Shown here piece by piece: positions 1 through 8,380 of a stretch of 64,000 nt of DNA. The first letter of the stretch is position 1. Each line of letters begins with the position of its first letter. The translations under genes were made by a program, and so were the position numbers. Below the pieces are notes generated by a model. It saw only the letters and a list, made by a program, of their open reading frames with translations. It was not told where the DNA came from and did no database searches. Origin of the DNA: Pseudomonas sp. dw_612 (GTDB lineage Bacteria > Pseudomonadota > Gammaproteobacteria > Pseudomonadales > Pseudomonadaceae). The stretch lies in NCBI RefSeq assembly GCF_018449725.1, contig NZ_JAAVVC010000006.1, forward strand, positions 124,001 through 188,000, given 5' to 3'.

Positions 1-914
1 ACCGCGTCGTAGCTCAGTTGCAGACGATGGCGCAGCACCGGGTGCACCACGGCGCGCACGTTGTCCGGTGACACGAAATCCTGCCCTTGCAACCAGGCGT
101 CGGCGCGGGCGCAACGGTCCAGGCCGATGCCGCCGCGAGGACTGGCGCCAATGGCGATCCAGCGCCCGAGGTCGGCGTCGTAATCCTCCGGGTGGCGCGT
201 GGCGTTGATCAGGTCGATCAAATAGGTGTCGATGGCCGGCGACACATGAATGCCGCTGACCTCCCGGCGTGCGGCAAAAATCACGTCTTGTGACAGCGCA
301 AAACCCGGCACCGGCGCCGTCTTGGCGCCCAGCGCAAACTCTTCTTCACGCAGCAGTCGCAGCACCTGGCTTTCGTTTTCGGCGCTGGGGTAATCCAACA
401 GCACTTTCATCAGGAAACGGTCCATCTGCGCTTCTGGCAACGGATAAGTGCCTTCCTGCTCGATCGGGTTCTGGGTTGCGACCACGATAAACAGCTCCGG
501 CAACACATGGCTGTTGCCGGCCACGGTGATCTGCCGTTCTTCCATGGCTTCGAGCAATGCCGCCTGAACCTTGGCCGGGGCGCGGTTGATTTCATCGGCC
601 AGGATCAAGTTGCCGAACAGAGGTCCGGGCTGGAAGCGGATTTCATTTTTGCCTTCGACCTGGTGCAGCACCTCGGCACCCGTGATGTCCGACGGCAGCA
701 AGTCCGGGGTGAACTGGATGCGACTCATCTTCGCATCCAGGTGTTTGGCCAGGGCCTTGACCGTGCGGGTCTTGGCCAGGCCGGGCAGGCTTTCCAGGAG
801 TAAATGGCCGTTGGCCAACAAACCGAGCAGGATCTGCCGGATGACTTGATCCTGGCCGAGCACCGATTCCGCGATGCTGGCTTGCAGGGCGTTGAGATCG
901 TTGAGTGCGGTCAT
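1..914 (-). CDS. MoxR-family AAA+ ATPase (3' end cut by window edge)
   Basis: The frame is open from an ATG at 914 to the left edge, giving about 304 visible residues without a stop. MoxR ATPases are cytoplasmic chaperone-like AAA+ proteins that usually work with von Willebrand factor A and DUF58 partners. Visible motifs are a Walker A loop (SLPGLAKT, about residues 42-49), a Walker B (LILADEIN, about 103-110) and the sensor region VVATQNPIEQEGTYPLPEAQ typical of the family. The C-terminal lid is mostly present, and only the last few dozen codons should lie outside the window. It follows a small ORF and a barrel gene on the same strand with short gaps, so it may belong to their operon. The partner genes usually found next to moxR would lie beyond position 1 and cannot be seen. 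Confidence 0.9.
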   Translation of the reverse strand, partial: MTALNDLNALQASIAESVLGQDQVIRQILLGLLANGHLLLESLPGLAKTRTVKALAKHLDAKMSRIQFTPDLLPSDITGAEVLHQVEGKNEIRFQPGPLFGNLILADEINRAPAKVQAALLEAMEERQITVAGNSHVLPELFIVVATQNPIEQEGTYPLPEAQMDRFLMKVLLDYPSAENESQVLRLLREEEFALGAKTAPVPGFALSQDVIFAARREVSGIHVSPAIDTYLIDLINATRHPEDYDADLGRWIAIGASPRGGIGLDRCARADAWLQGQDFVSPDNVRAVVHPVLRHRLQLSYDA

Positions 915-930
915 GTTTACGGTCCCTCGT

Positions 931-1026
931 TCACAACATGAAGGTCGGAATGAATGACAAACGGAAATTCCAGCGGCTGCTGATCAGGTCGTCGCGGTGG
1001 TTGGTCAATCTGGAACCGTTGGCCAT
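931..1026 (-). CDS. Small 31-residue ORF between barrel gene and moxR
   Basis: An ATG at 1026 opens a 31-codon frame ending in TGA at 931-933. A good ribosome-binding site (GAGGAG) lies about eight bases upstream. The peptide begins MANGSRLTNHRDDLISSRWN and ends with a short hydrophobic stretch. I do not recognise it. The frame lies in a 125-base gap between the stop of the upstream barrel gene (1040) and the moxR start (914), on the same strand. That position and the ribosome-binding site are the only support. It could instead be a remnant of a longer gene or a leader that couples translation into moxR. Confidence 0.4.
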   Translation of the reverse strand: MANGSRLTNHRDDLISSRWNFRLSFIPTFML

Positions 1027-1039
1027 CTCTGGTCACTCC

Positions 1040-1993
1040 TCAGAAAAACGCCAAAGTCAGGTTGACGCTGAAACCGTTACCCTCAGGGCGGTTCTTGGTG
1101 TCGAACTCCGGCACCCAGCGCGCACTGAGGCTGGCCTGGGTGTCGGCGAATTTCCCGGCCCAGCCCACCACCGGTCCGGCGCCCACGGAACGCCCGCGAA
1201 AGCCGTTGAGCGAGTCGGCTGTCTGGCCCTTGTCGTCGGTCACCTGTTGGATGTAACCCGCTGCCAGGCCTGCGTTCCAGCCATTGCCGAAACCGTGGGT
1301 CCAGAGCGCATCGAGGGTGAAGAGGTTGCCGTTGCGATAATCGGTGGCGGTGTTTTCGGTGTAGAACTCCAGCCCGCCGGACAGGGTGAATTCGCCGCCC
1401 TTGCCGTCCAGGTGAGTGAAGGCGACGGTGGGCATGAACGTGTAATTGTTCTGGCCCGGGTTGGCCAGGCGATCGTCGTTGTAGGCGCCGGTCGGGATGT
1501 AGATCGGAAGGGAAAACGAGATGTGGTTGAGCGCATCGAAGTGATAGCCGGCCGCGATCGGGGTCACCAGCATGTCGGCGAACTGGGTGCCGGTGTCTTC
1601 GGTGCCCAGCGTCCGGCCACGAGGCCCGGTGATGCTGATGCTGACGTCGGTGTATTGCACCGGCACGCCAATCGCCGAAGCGTAGTTCCACGCGCCTTTG
1701 CCGGTGTCCCAGACATGGGTGAAGTTGGCCATGGTGTAGGAGACTTTCATGTCCAGCCCGACACCCACCGCGCCGGACAGTGGCACCGGTTTACTGCCCT
1801 TGAGGCTGCCGTCGTACCAGATGCTGGTCAGGGACGTGACCCAACCCGGTTCCGGCGGCACGATCCCCGCGCTGTTGAACACTTGCTGGCCGGTGATTGG
1901 CCGGCCGACGCCGCCTTCAGCCGCCATTACCATCGGGCTGCAACCCACCACCAGCACGGCCAGCAATGGCCGAAAATCGTAATCCCTACCCAT
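1040..1993 (-). CDS. SphA-like outer-membrane barrel protein (phenol_MetA_deg type)
   Basis: This 317-residue protein has an N-terminal signal peptide ending near AMAAEGG (about residue 25). Alternating aromatic and polar strands follow, and it ends in NLTLAFF, a C-terminal phenylalanine typical of outer-membrane barrels. The pattern, with repeated short strands such as YTDVSISITGPRG and ISFSLPIYIPTGAY, fits the family annotated as meta-pathway of phenol degradation, whose members are thought to be transport barrels for hydrophobic compounds. I start it at 1993 because GGAG lies about eight bases upstream; an in-frame ATG at 2011 lacks this. It follows the DUF1254 gene by 51 bases and appears to be co-transcribed with it. 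Any actual substrate is unknown. Confidence 0.75.
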   Translation of the reverse strand: MGRDYDFRPLLAVLVVGCSPMVMAAEGGVGRPITGQQVFNSAGIVPPEPGWVTSLTSIWYDGSLKGSKPVPLSGAVGVGLDMKVSYTMANFTHVWDTGKGAWNYASAIGVPVQYTDVSISITGPRGRTLGTEDTGTQFADMLVTPIAAGYHFDALNHISFSLPIYIPTGAYNDDRLANPGQNNYTFMPTVAFTHLDGKGGEFTLSGGLEFYTENTATDYRNGNLFTLDALWTHGFGNGWNAGLAAGYIQQVTDDKGQTADSLNGFRGRSVGAGPVVGWAGKFADTQASLSARWVPEFDTKNRPEGNGFSVNLTLAFF

Positions 1994-2044
1994 GAGAACG
2001 GCTCCGGTCATGGTCGTTTCGTTGTGTGTTTGTCGCGCGTGTAG

Positions 2045-3451
2045 CTATTGGCTGATCGGCGTCAGCAACGGAATCTGCCACTGGCCGTTGACCATTTCCG
2101 GCTTCGGCAGGTAGACCCGCAGTACGGCATAAAACGGTCCGTGGGGGGCTGGCAGCCAGTTGCTTTTCTGGTCGCCGACCGGCTCGGAATGCTGCACGTA
2201 CAGCGTCAGCCCGCCGTCAGCGTCACGCTTGAGCTTGGGCAACATCCGCGAATTGATCAGGTAGCGCTTCATGTGATTGGCCACCAGCAACTTGGTCTTG
2301 CCGTCGTACATCGTCAGCGACCAGAAGGCGTCGGCCGGCGGCAGTTCGTCCTTGTTGAAGTGCAAGGTGTAACTGTGGCGGGCGCCGTTGACCGGTTTGC
2401 CCTGGTTGTCGACGAAGTAACCGATGTAATTCGCCTCTTCGGCGGAGTTGCCGAAGATCCCCATGTTGGCGCCGGCATAGCGGTACAGGTAGTTGCCGTT
2501 GAGGTGATCGCGGGTTCCGAAAAAGTCGCCGCTAGTGACTTGATGGGTGTCGACCTTGTCCTTCTTGAACTGGGCGAATTCAGCCTTGGCATCGCTGATG
2601 CCGTCCTCCAGCGCCTTGCGTTGCTCAGCGGTGAGGGCGACGAGTTTGAACGGCTGGCCGCCGACGATGCCGATCTTGGCGAAGCGTGCGAGCAGGTCTT
2701 TTTCCACGTCCTGGGGCGGGGCGAAACCGAGCATGAAACTCAGGTAGCGGAACAGGTCAGGGGTGTCGCTCATGTCGGCGGTCGGCTTCGGCCAATCGAC
2801 CTTCGGCGGGTTGGGCGGCGCCTTTTGCTTGAGGTACTGACTCAAGGTTTGAACCTTGTAGGCGTTCTGTATCAGCTTGACCTTGGCCAGGTCGGCATTG
2901 TCGAACAACTGCGTGCGATACAACGCGTAGGCGATGTTGCTTTCGCTGCGCACCAGCCGATCGATGTTTACCGGTTGCTGACCTTGCCAGTCCGGGCCGG
3001 CCACCATGAAAGTGCCGCCCTTGTTGCCGGTGCTGCGGGTGCCCAGATACGCAAAGTTCTGCGTGTAGAGGTCGATCAGCTGCACCGAGTAGTAACGGTT
3101 TTCCGCGATGGGCGGGAGGGTCAGCACCACCGGTTCGGCGCGCAGGTCCATCCAGACGAAGGAGTAGGGCGTGTCGGAATTGGGCGTGACAAACGCGGTG
3201 TCCGCCGGGGTGAAGACCTTGGCGGTGTTGCCGATCCTGTTGAACGGCGCCTTGAAATTCGCCCCGGCCTTGTCCACCGCTTGGGTGTAGAGGGTCTTGT
3301 ACATCTCCACCACCGGGAAACCGTACAGGTAGGCTTCCTTGGCGATGCCCCGGGCTTCTTCCGGGGTGGCGCTGAAATCGGCCCAGGCGCTGCAACTCAG
3401 CAGGAGAGAGAGGCTGGCGAGTATCAGACGTGGGGCGTTCTTGACGCGCAT
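2045..3451 (-). CDS. Secreted DUF1254/DUF1214 protein (copy A)
   Basis: This 468-residue protein starts at 3451 with an AAAGGA ribosome-binding site. A signal peptide ends near SCSAWADF, so a periplasmic location is likely. The N-terminal half has the DUF1254 pattern (AYLYGFPVVEMYKTLY, then TPNSDTPYSFVWMDLRAEPV). The C-terminal half has the DUF1214 pattern (FWSLTMYDGKTKLLVANHM and a final AVLRVYLPKPE block). Proteins of this family are widespread and have no firmly established reaction. It is a diverged paralogue of the gene at 3605-5068, and barrel genes lie on both sides, suggesting a periplasm/outer-membrane module. A REPIN sits in the gap before it. Confidence 0.85.
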   Translation of the reverse strand: MRVKNAPRLILASLSLLLSCSAWADFSATPEEARGIAKEAYLYGFPVVEMYKTLYTQAVDKAGANFKAPFNRIGNTAKVFTPADTAFVTPNSDTPYSFVWMDLRAEPVVLTLPPIAENRYYSVQLIDLYTQNFAYLGTRSTGNKGGTFMVAGPDWQGQQPVNIDRLVRSESNIAYALYRTQLFDNADLAKVKLIQNAYKVQTLSQYLKQKAPPNPPKVDWPKPTADMSDTPDLFRYLSFMLGFAPPQDVEKDLLARFAKIGIVGGQPFKLVALTAEQRKALEDGISDAKAEFAQFKKDKVDTHQVTSGDFFGTRDHLNGNYLYRYAGANMGIFGNSAEEANYIGYFVDNQGKPVNGARHSYTLHFNKDELPPADAFWSLTMYDGKTKLLVANHMKRYLINSRMLPKLKRDADGGLTLYVQHSEPVGDQKSNWLPAPHGPFYAVLRVYLPKPEMVNGQWQIPLLTPISQ

Positions 3452-3483
3452 AAGGTGTCCTTTGTATTGAATGATGCTCAACT

Positions 3484-3578
3484 CCTGTGGGAGCGGGCTT
3501 GCTCGCGAAGGCGTCGTGTCAGTCGATATCTGTGTTGGCTGATACACCGCTTTCGCGAGCAAGCCCGCTCCCACAGGG
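3484..3578. repeat. REPIN (inverted pair of REP sequences)
   Basis: Two near-perfect inverted arms of CCTGTGGGAGCGGGCTTGC type are separated by about 42 bases. It lies between the two DUF1254 genes, inside an apparent operon. REP doublets of this sequence are characteristic of Pseudomonas and usually lie between genes. Confidence 0.9.
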
Positions 3579-3604
3579 GACCGAGTGATGTCAGGCATGA
3601 GCTG

Positions 3605-5068
3605 TCACTCCACACCCGCAAGGTCATCAAGCTTCCAGCTCTTGTCGAAATAAGCCTCAGTCGGCGCATACAAGCGGAAGTAGCTGAACCAGTGTTTACC
3701 CGGCACCGTTTGCACCCAGTTGCTCTCGAACCCCTTGGGCGCGGTTGGGCCGAAGTACAGGTCCACCGAGCCGTCGGCATTCTTTTTCAGGTCCTGGCGG
3801 GATGACAGGTCGGCCTTGCGCTGCGGGTTGTCGATCAAGGTGCGGGTGCCGATGTCATACACCGTCATCGACCAGAACTGCTTGGCCGGCGGGTTGGCAC
3901 CGACGTGCAGGCGATAGTTCTTGCCGCCGTCGAGCCAGTTACCCTTGGCGTCGGTGTAGGCGCCAAGGTAGGTCTGGCCCAGGCCCGGCGTCTTTGAAAC
4001 CATGCCTTTGGTGTTGGTCACCGCTTCGTAGAACCAGGCGCTGCGCTCCCATAACTGGTCGTAGTAAGCGACGCGTTGCGACGGCTCGGCGATGTTCAGC
4101 ACGGTGTCCCACTGCCGGTCCTTCCAGTACTGCGCATCCGGGAAGCGCTTGGCGAAGGTGTTGGCCTTGGCGATCAACTCGCCGACCTGGGCACCTTGCT
4201 CCAGCGCCTTGCGCTGATTGTCGTTGGGGTTGAACGGCTTGTCTTTTTCAATGCCCAGGCTGGCAAGCATCGCCATGTAGAAACGGTCGCGCTCGTTGAC
4301 CGGTTCTTTCTGGATAATCTGGTGCAGACGCTCCCAGTACGCCAAACCTCCCGGCTGGGTGCCGGACCAGGCCTTGCCGCCCGGGGACAGCAATTTGGTT
4401 TTTCCCGGCGAGGCGCGTTGGGCGTAGGGGTACATCTTGAATTGTTCGACCAGCGCCTTGCCCTTGGCCGGGTCGGGATCGAGCACGCGAAAGCCCACCA
4501 GCACGTTCATGGTTTCCGACTTGGCCAGGTAATACTTGCCGGCATCGGCCGGCGGTTCGGCGCCCGGTGGCAGCACCAGGTATTTGCCACCCTTGCCTTT
4601 GTCGGGGCCGGTCTGGCCCATGTCGATGATTGCCCGTTGCCAGAAATCACCGATGCCGCCAGCGGTCGGGCCGGGTGGCAACTCGATCACCAATGGGCCG
4701 GTTTCATTCAGGTCGACGAAGCCGAGAATGTACGGCGTGGTGGCATTGGCGGTGATCACGCCGAGCTTGTCTTCGTAACTGTTGAGCATCATCAAGTCGC
4801 CGCTGTGGGCGCCGAGTTTGTCGCGAAATTCTTCCTGCCATTGCGCGTAGGACACCAGCGGCAAGGCCCATAAATAACTCTGGGTTGCTTGCTGGAAATC
4901 CAGTTCGGCGTAGAGCGTGGCGATGGCGTCACGGGCCGGCAGATCGCCTTCCATGGCCACTTTGCCAATGCGCGTGTCGAGGTCCTGGGCTTGCGCTTGC
5001 GCGCCCACGCCGCAACTGACGAACGTCGCCATGATGCTGAAACCGGCGGCACGCAGTGCTATGTGCAT
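3605..5068 (-). CDS. Secreted DUF1254/DUF1214 protein (copy B)
   Basis: This 487-residue protein starts at 5068, with GAGGA about ten bases upstream; the in-frame region above it is non-coding leader. A signal peptide ends around VGAQAQA. The DUF1254 part (LWALPLVSYAQWQEEF, then VITANATTPYILGFVDLNE) and the C-terminal DUF1214 part (FWSMTVYDIGTRTLIDNPQ, then FSYFRLYAPTEAYF) are both complete. The stop of the upstream barrel gene lies ten bases before its start, so the two genes are co-transcribed. The presence of two diverged copies suggests different substrates or a heteromer, but neither is shown by sequence. Confidence 0.85.
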   Translation of the reverse strand: MHIALRAAGFSIMATFVSCGVGAQAQAQDLDTRIGKVAMEGDLPARDAIATLYAELDFQQATQSYLWALPLVSYAQWQEEFRDKLGAHSGDLMMLNSYEDKLGVITANATTPYILGFVDLNETGPLVIELPPGPTAGGIGDFWQRAIIDMGQTGPDKGKGGKYLVLPPGAEPPADAGKYYLAKSETMNVLVGFRVLDPDPAKGKALVEQFKMYPYAQRASPGKTKLLSPGGKAWSGTQPGGLAYWERLHQIIQKEPVNERDRFYMAMLASLGIEKDKPFNPNDNQRKALEQGAQVGELIAKANTFAKRFPDAQYWKDRQWDTVLNIAEPSQRVAYYDQLWERSAWFYEAVTNTKGMVSKTPGLGQTYLGAYTDAKGNWLDGGKNYRLHVGANPPAKQFWSMTVYDIGTRTLIDNPQRKADLSSRQDLKKNADGSVDLYFGPTAPKGFESNWVQTVPGKHWFSYFRLYAPTEAYFDKSWKLDDLAGVE

Positions 5069-5078
5069 ATGAAAGTCC

Positions 5079-5870
5079 TCATTTGCCGAAGGTGACGTTG
5101 ATCCCGGCGAACAACGTGAACTGCGGCAAACCATCGCCTTTGCGTTCCACGGTCCATTGGGGTTCAACGAAAGCGTTGAAAATGTTGGTCCCGGATTTCC
5201 AGACCTTGCCGCCCCCGAAGCCGATGGGGATGTAATGGGTGTTGTTTTTCAGGTCGAGGGTCCAGGTGCCGGTCGAGCGCAGGTACCAGCCTTTGGGCAG
5301 GTTATGCATGATGAACGGCTGCATCGTTGCGGTTTCGACATGGGCGCGATCATGGTCGCCAGCGAATGAACTCTGGTACTGCACCAGCGCACCCAGCAGG
5401 CCACGGGGGGAGGCGTCGATGGCGACAGCGGCCAGTCCGGCCTGCCATTTTCCGGTGCCCAACTCATCTTGTTCGGCGGTGGGCGCGGTGATCTGCGGGC
5501 CGATGCCCAACTGCACGCCTTCGGTCTTGATCAGGAAAATGTCGAACAGGTTCAGGTCGCCGATGCCGGTGCTGTAACCGTTATGCGGGTCGGGGCGGGT
5601 GCTGATCGGCAGGGTGGCACGCAGTAACTGCGGTACGCCGATGAAATCGTTGGCGGCTACCGGCAGGGTGCCACGCAGCAACGCGTCATTGGTGTGGACG
5701 TTGGTGTCGAAGAGTCTGGGTGTGTAGTAATCCTGCAGGTTGGCGCCCGGTGCGAGGTTCAGCGGGTTGTTACTTTTGTTGGCTTCCTCGGCATTATCGG
5801 CCTGAGCACAAAAGGCAGACGTCGTTAGCGCCGCCAGCAAACAGGCGTGCGCTCCCTGGTTTTTCGACAT
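5079..5870 (-). CDS. Outer-membrane barrel protein, phenol_MetA_deg-like
   Basis: This 263-residue protein starts at 5870, just after a GGGGGAATC ribosome-binding site. A signal peptide (about 24 residues, ending AFCAQA) is followed by a beta-strand-rich chain that ends FAGINVTFGK. The arrangement of short amphipathic strands resembles the barrel gene at 1040-1993, though the two are clearly diverged. It is the first gene of the minus-strand group that runs through both DUF1254 genes. A role as a hydrophobic-compound channel is inferred only from the family. Confidence 0.65.
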   Translation of the reverse strand: MSKNQGAHACLLAALTTSAFCAQADNAEEANKSNNPLNLAPGANLQDYYTPRLFDTNVHTNDALLRGTLPVAANDFIGVPQLLRATLPISTRPDPHNGYSTGIGDLNLFDIFLIKTEGVQLGIGPQITAPTAEQDELGTGKWQAGLAAVAIDASPRGLLGALVQYQSSFAGDHDRAHVETATMQPFIMHNLPKGWYLRSTGTWTLDLKNNTHYIPIGFGGGKVWKSGTNIFNAFVEPQWTVERKGDGLPQFTLFAGINVTFGK

Positions 5871-6468
5871 GATTCCCCCGGTTCCTTGGTGGCTCAGTGG
5901 ACGAACTTGGCCATATTTTTGGCCTTTACTGCGTAGTCTTTTTCCGGTCAAGCCTGTAGGACGCGTGAGTTGAAGCTAGCAGCTAACCGCCAGTTATCCA
6001 GTCGAACGGATTAATTCTTCGGTTTTGTGCATGGGTTGGCGTTTTTTTCTATGTACTGGAAAGTTAATAAGAAACAGTAGGTTGCAGACGGGAAGTGAGG
6101 AAGGTTGTGAGGTTTTCGGCGGTTTTATTGGGTGAGCCGGGCACAAATGCTGGGGCCGCTGAAGATCCCTTGTGGGAGCGGGCTTGCTCGCGAAGGCGTC
6201 GTGTCAGGCAACAACTTTATTGACTGGACGGCCGCCTTCGCGAGCAAGCCCGCTCCCACAGGGAGTTAGCTGTTCAGGTGCATCGAGGCGATCCAGTATT
6301 CGGTTATTTCTAGTACTTTTTTTCATGACTGTTATCGAAAAAAAGTATGAATGACTGTCAACTCTGACAGTCGTTGAGCTTTAACGATATGTGTAACCTC
6401 GGCTCTGGCAGCTTGATAGGTAATAGGTATTTGTCAAGTTTCAGGGTGTTGATAAGGAGGTCATAGTC
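5871..6468. other. Intergenic region, 598 bases
   Basis: This divergent gap holds the presumed promoter of the leftward barrel/DUF1254 operon near its left end, a REPIN at 6168-6263, and a more AT-rich stretch (about 6300-6460) just before the orphan gene at 6469. I see no convincing coding frame, tRNA or terminator in it. Confidence 0.6.
6168..6263. repeat. REPIN
   Basis: The inverted arms have CTTGTGGGAGCGGGCTTGC and its complement, with an inner spacer of about 36 bases. It is the same family as the copy at 3484-3578. Confidence 0.9.
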
Positions 6469-6867
6469 ATGACCGATACAATGATTCTGGAAAATGAACT
6501 CGAGCCAAAGTCAGGTGGTTACAAAGATTTTGTGGTTGAGCGTTCAGAGTTTGAACAATATCATTTTCGAGGTGGGGCTCGGGTGGAGTGGACTATTAAT
6601 GGTGGAAGTATCACCCTCTCTACTACAAGGTATGGAATCAGCATTTACACTGGCCGAGGCGGAAACAATGCCAATGTCATTGTTACTGCGGGGGGCAGAC
6701 AGTTGTGGGAGAAAACGGATTGTCGTCAGGATGGTGTATGGCATAGTTGGGTCAATTCTACGACCTTCGCTTACTCCGGCTCTCTGACGGTGAAAGTGGA
6801 GATTATATTTGACAGAAGCGGTGCCGGTGATCCGCGAGGTAGCGAGTCATTTACAATTCAAGGTTAA
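6469..6867 (+). CDS. Hypothetical 132-residue protein, low GC
   Basis: A very strong ribosome-binding site (AAGGAGG at 6454-6460) lies eight bases before the ATG. The protein has no signal peptide and no membrane segment. It alternates strand-like stretches rich in G, S, T and aromatic residues (RVEWTINGGSITLSTTRYGI, then GSLTVKVEIIFD), suggesting a small all-beta fold. I do not recognise the family. Its base composition and codon use (many A- and T-ending codons) differ sharply from the GC-rich neighbours, and it stands alone between non-coding stretches, which suggests horizontal acquisition. A small secreted or structural beta-sandwich is possible but unproven. Confidence 0.75.
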   Translation: MTDTMILENELEPKSGGYKDFVVERSEFEQYHFRGGARVEWTINGGSITLSTTRYGISIYTGRGGNNANVIVTAGGRQLWEKTDCRQDGVWHSWVNSTTFAYSGSLTVKVEIIFDRSGAGDPRGSESFTIQG

Positions 6868-6959
6868 TAAAATCAATGCAAGGATGTGACGGCAAAATTG
6901 ATAAAAAATCACTTGCGCCGAATGATGAGGTTTAAAAGAAGTATTTTACCTGGAGGGTT

Positions 6960-6998
6960 TCGAAGCTCACCCATTCCATGAGAGCGGGTGAGCTTCGA
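6960..6998. terminator. Hairpin downstream of the orphan gene, possible terminator
   Basis: A perfect 13-base inverted repeat (TCGAAGCTCACCC with its complement) flanks a 13-base loop. It lies about 90 bases after the stop of the orphan gene at 6867. There is no long T-run after it, so it may be an imperfect terminator or simply a stable hairpin. Confidence 0.5.
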
Positions 6999-7121
6999 CT
7001 ATTTGAGGTGAGGAAAACTGTTCTTATTTAGAGGGTTCGAGATTCACAGCCTTCGATAACTTTCTGGCCCCCATTTAGACAATCCTTTAGCGAGAGCTGA
7101 TCGCGCGCTGTTTCGGCCGAT

Positions 7122-7547
7122 TCAGAGCTTCTTCGCCTGCGCCCGAATGCGTTCTTCCTGCTCGCGCAACTCAGGCGTGAACTCGGCGCCGAAATCCTCG
7201 GCCGCGTACACCGGGCGAATCTCGATCTCGGCCTCTGTCCCGGGCATCGGATTCGGGCAACGCTTGACCCATTCGATGGCTTCTTCTTTCGACTTCACGT
7301 CCCACAACCAATAGCCGGCAATCAACTCCTTGGTTTCGGCGAACGGGCCGTCGATCACCGTGCGTTTGTCGCCGGAGAAGCGCACCCGGGCGCCTTTGCT
7401 GCTAGGTTGCAGACCGTCGCACGAAAGAAGGATGCCGGCCTTGGCCAGTTCCTCGTTATAGTTGCCCATCGCGGTCAGCAGCTCCTCAGTGGGCATCACG
7501 CCGGCCTCGGAGTCCGGGCTGGCTTTCACAATGATCATGAATTGCAT
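7122..7547 (-). CDS. YciI/DGPF-family protein
   Basis: This 141-residue cytoplasmic protein starts at 7547 with GGAG upstream. It has the ferredoxin-like dimeric alpha/beta barrel pattern of the YCII/DGPF family: MQFMIIVKASPDSEAG at the start, the signature VIDGPFAETKELIAGYW in the middle, and a helical tail. Family members are often annotated as sigma-factor-associated or dehydratase-like, but their reactions are mostly unknown. It is divergent from the SRPBCC gene at 7675, with a 127-base gap that must hold both promoters. Confidence 0.88.
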   Translation of the reverse strand: MQFMIIVKASPDSEAGVMPTEELLTAMGNYNEELAKAGILLSCDGLQPSSKGARVRFSGDKRTVIDGPFAETKELIAGYWLWDVKSKEEAIEWVKRCPNPMPGTEAEIEIRPVYAAEDFGAEFTPELREQEERIRAQAKKL

Positions 7548-7674
7548 GGTGTTATCTCCGCTGGAGGTGAGTGATTCACTGCCTAGTCGAATGGCCGTTT
7601 GCGGAATCGACAAATTCTTCGACATTATTTTCGTTATTTAGTATTCCTGCGCTACGACGCCACTCGTCAATGGA

Positions 7675-8124
7675 ATGCCCATGCCCGTTCTGGAACTCAC
7701 CACCCTGATCCCCGACCGCGCCCCCGCGCAGGTCCTCGATTTCTGTCTGGAAGGCGTCAACTTCCCGAAAATCTTCCCCGAACGCATCACGCCACTGGGC
7801 GATATCGACATCAACAACCTGCGCATCGAAGCCGGTCGCCAGTTCCGTTTCCGGCACTGGATGCTCAATGTCATTCCGTCGAACTGGACGGTGGTGATTC
7901 GTGAAGTCAGCGACACGCATTTCATCGACGAAATGCTCAAGGGCCCGATGGCAGCCTTTCGTCATGAACACCGGGTGGCGGCGGGAGAGGGCGGTACGCT
8001 ATACACCGACCGCGTGACCTATGCGGCCACCGGCGGCGCAGCGGTGGAGTGGTTGCTGGTCAATGCCTACATGCGGCGGATTTTCGAGGCGCGGCACCGC
8101 AATATGTTGCGGTTGCTGAAATAG
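7675..8124 (+). CDS. SRPBCC-family ligand-binding protein
   Basis: This protein of about 147-149 residues fits the START/SRPBCC helix-grip pattern: an N-terminal strand (VLELTTLIPDRAPAQVLDFC), a central strand pair (FRHWMLNVIPSNWTVVIREV), and a long C-terminal helix (VEWLLVNAYMRRIFEARHRN). Such proteins bind hydrophobic ligands or act as cyclases, and no specific ligand is indicated here. Two ATGs (7675 and 7681) are possible starts, and neither has a strong ribosome-binding site. Confidence 0.75.
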   Translation: MPMPVLELTTLIPDRAPAQVLDFCLEGVNFPKIFPERITPLGDIDINNLRIEAGRQFRFRHWMLNVIPSNWTVVIREVSDTHFIDEMLKGPMAAFRHEHRVAAGEGGTLYTDRVTYAATGGAAVEWLLVNAYMRRIFEARHRNMLRLLK

Positions 8125-8141
8125 TTCGGTGTACACGCAAC

Positions 8142-8236
8142 CCTTGTGGGAGCGGGCTTGCTCGCGAAAGCGTCGTGTCAGGCAACATCTCAGTCACTGA
8201 AATACTGCCTTCGCGAGCACGCCCGCTCCCACAGGG
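8142..8236. repeat. REPIN
   Basis: The inverted arms (CTTGTGGGAGCGGGCTTGC and its complement) lie in the 256-base gap between the SRPBCC gene and tpx. The right arm reads GAGCACGCCCGC instead of GAGCAAGCCCGC, a single-base divergence. Confidence 0.88.
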
Positions 8237-8380
8237 GCGATTTGTGTCAGTTGTGCGAGTTGTATCCAATTTCAGGGATGACACTTCACAATTTGTATCT
8301 GACCATAGGTCGTCGGGCCATTTCGTGGTTAACTTCGGCCTCTTCAGATTTCCAACAACACCATCAGAAGGACTCCGTTC

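Noticed and set aside
3484..3578. Any CRISPR-like interpretation of the repeated GTGGGAGCGGGC sequences
   Set aside because: The units are dispersed inverted pairs between genes, not regularly spaced direct repeats with unique spacers, and no cas gene is present.
6172..6354. A 60-codon plus-strand frame that includes the REPIN
   Set aside because: Its sequence is mostly repeat DNA, and it has no ribosome-binding site.
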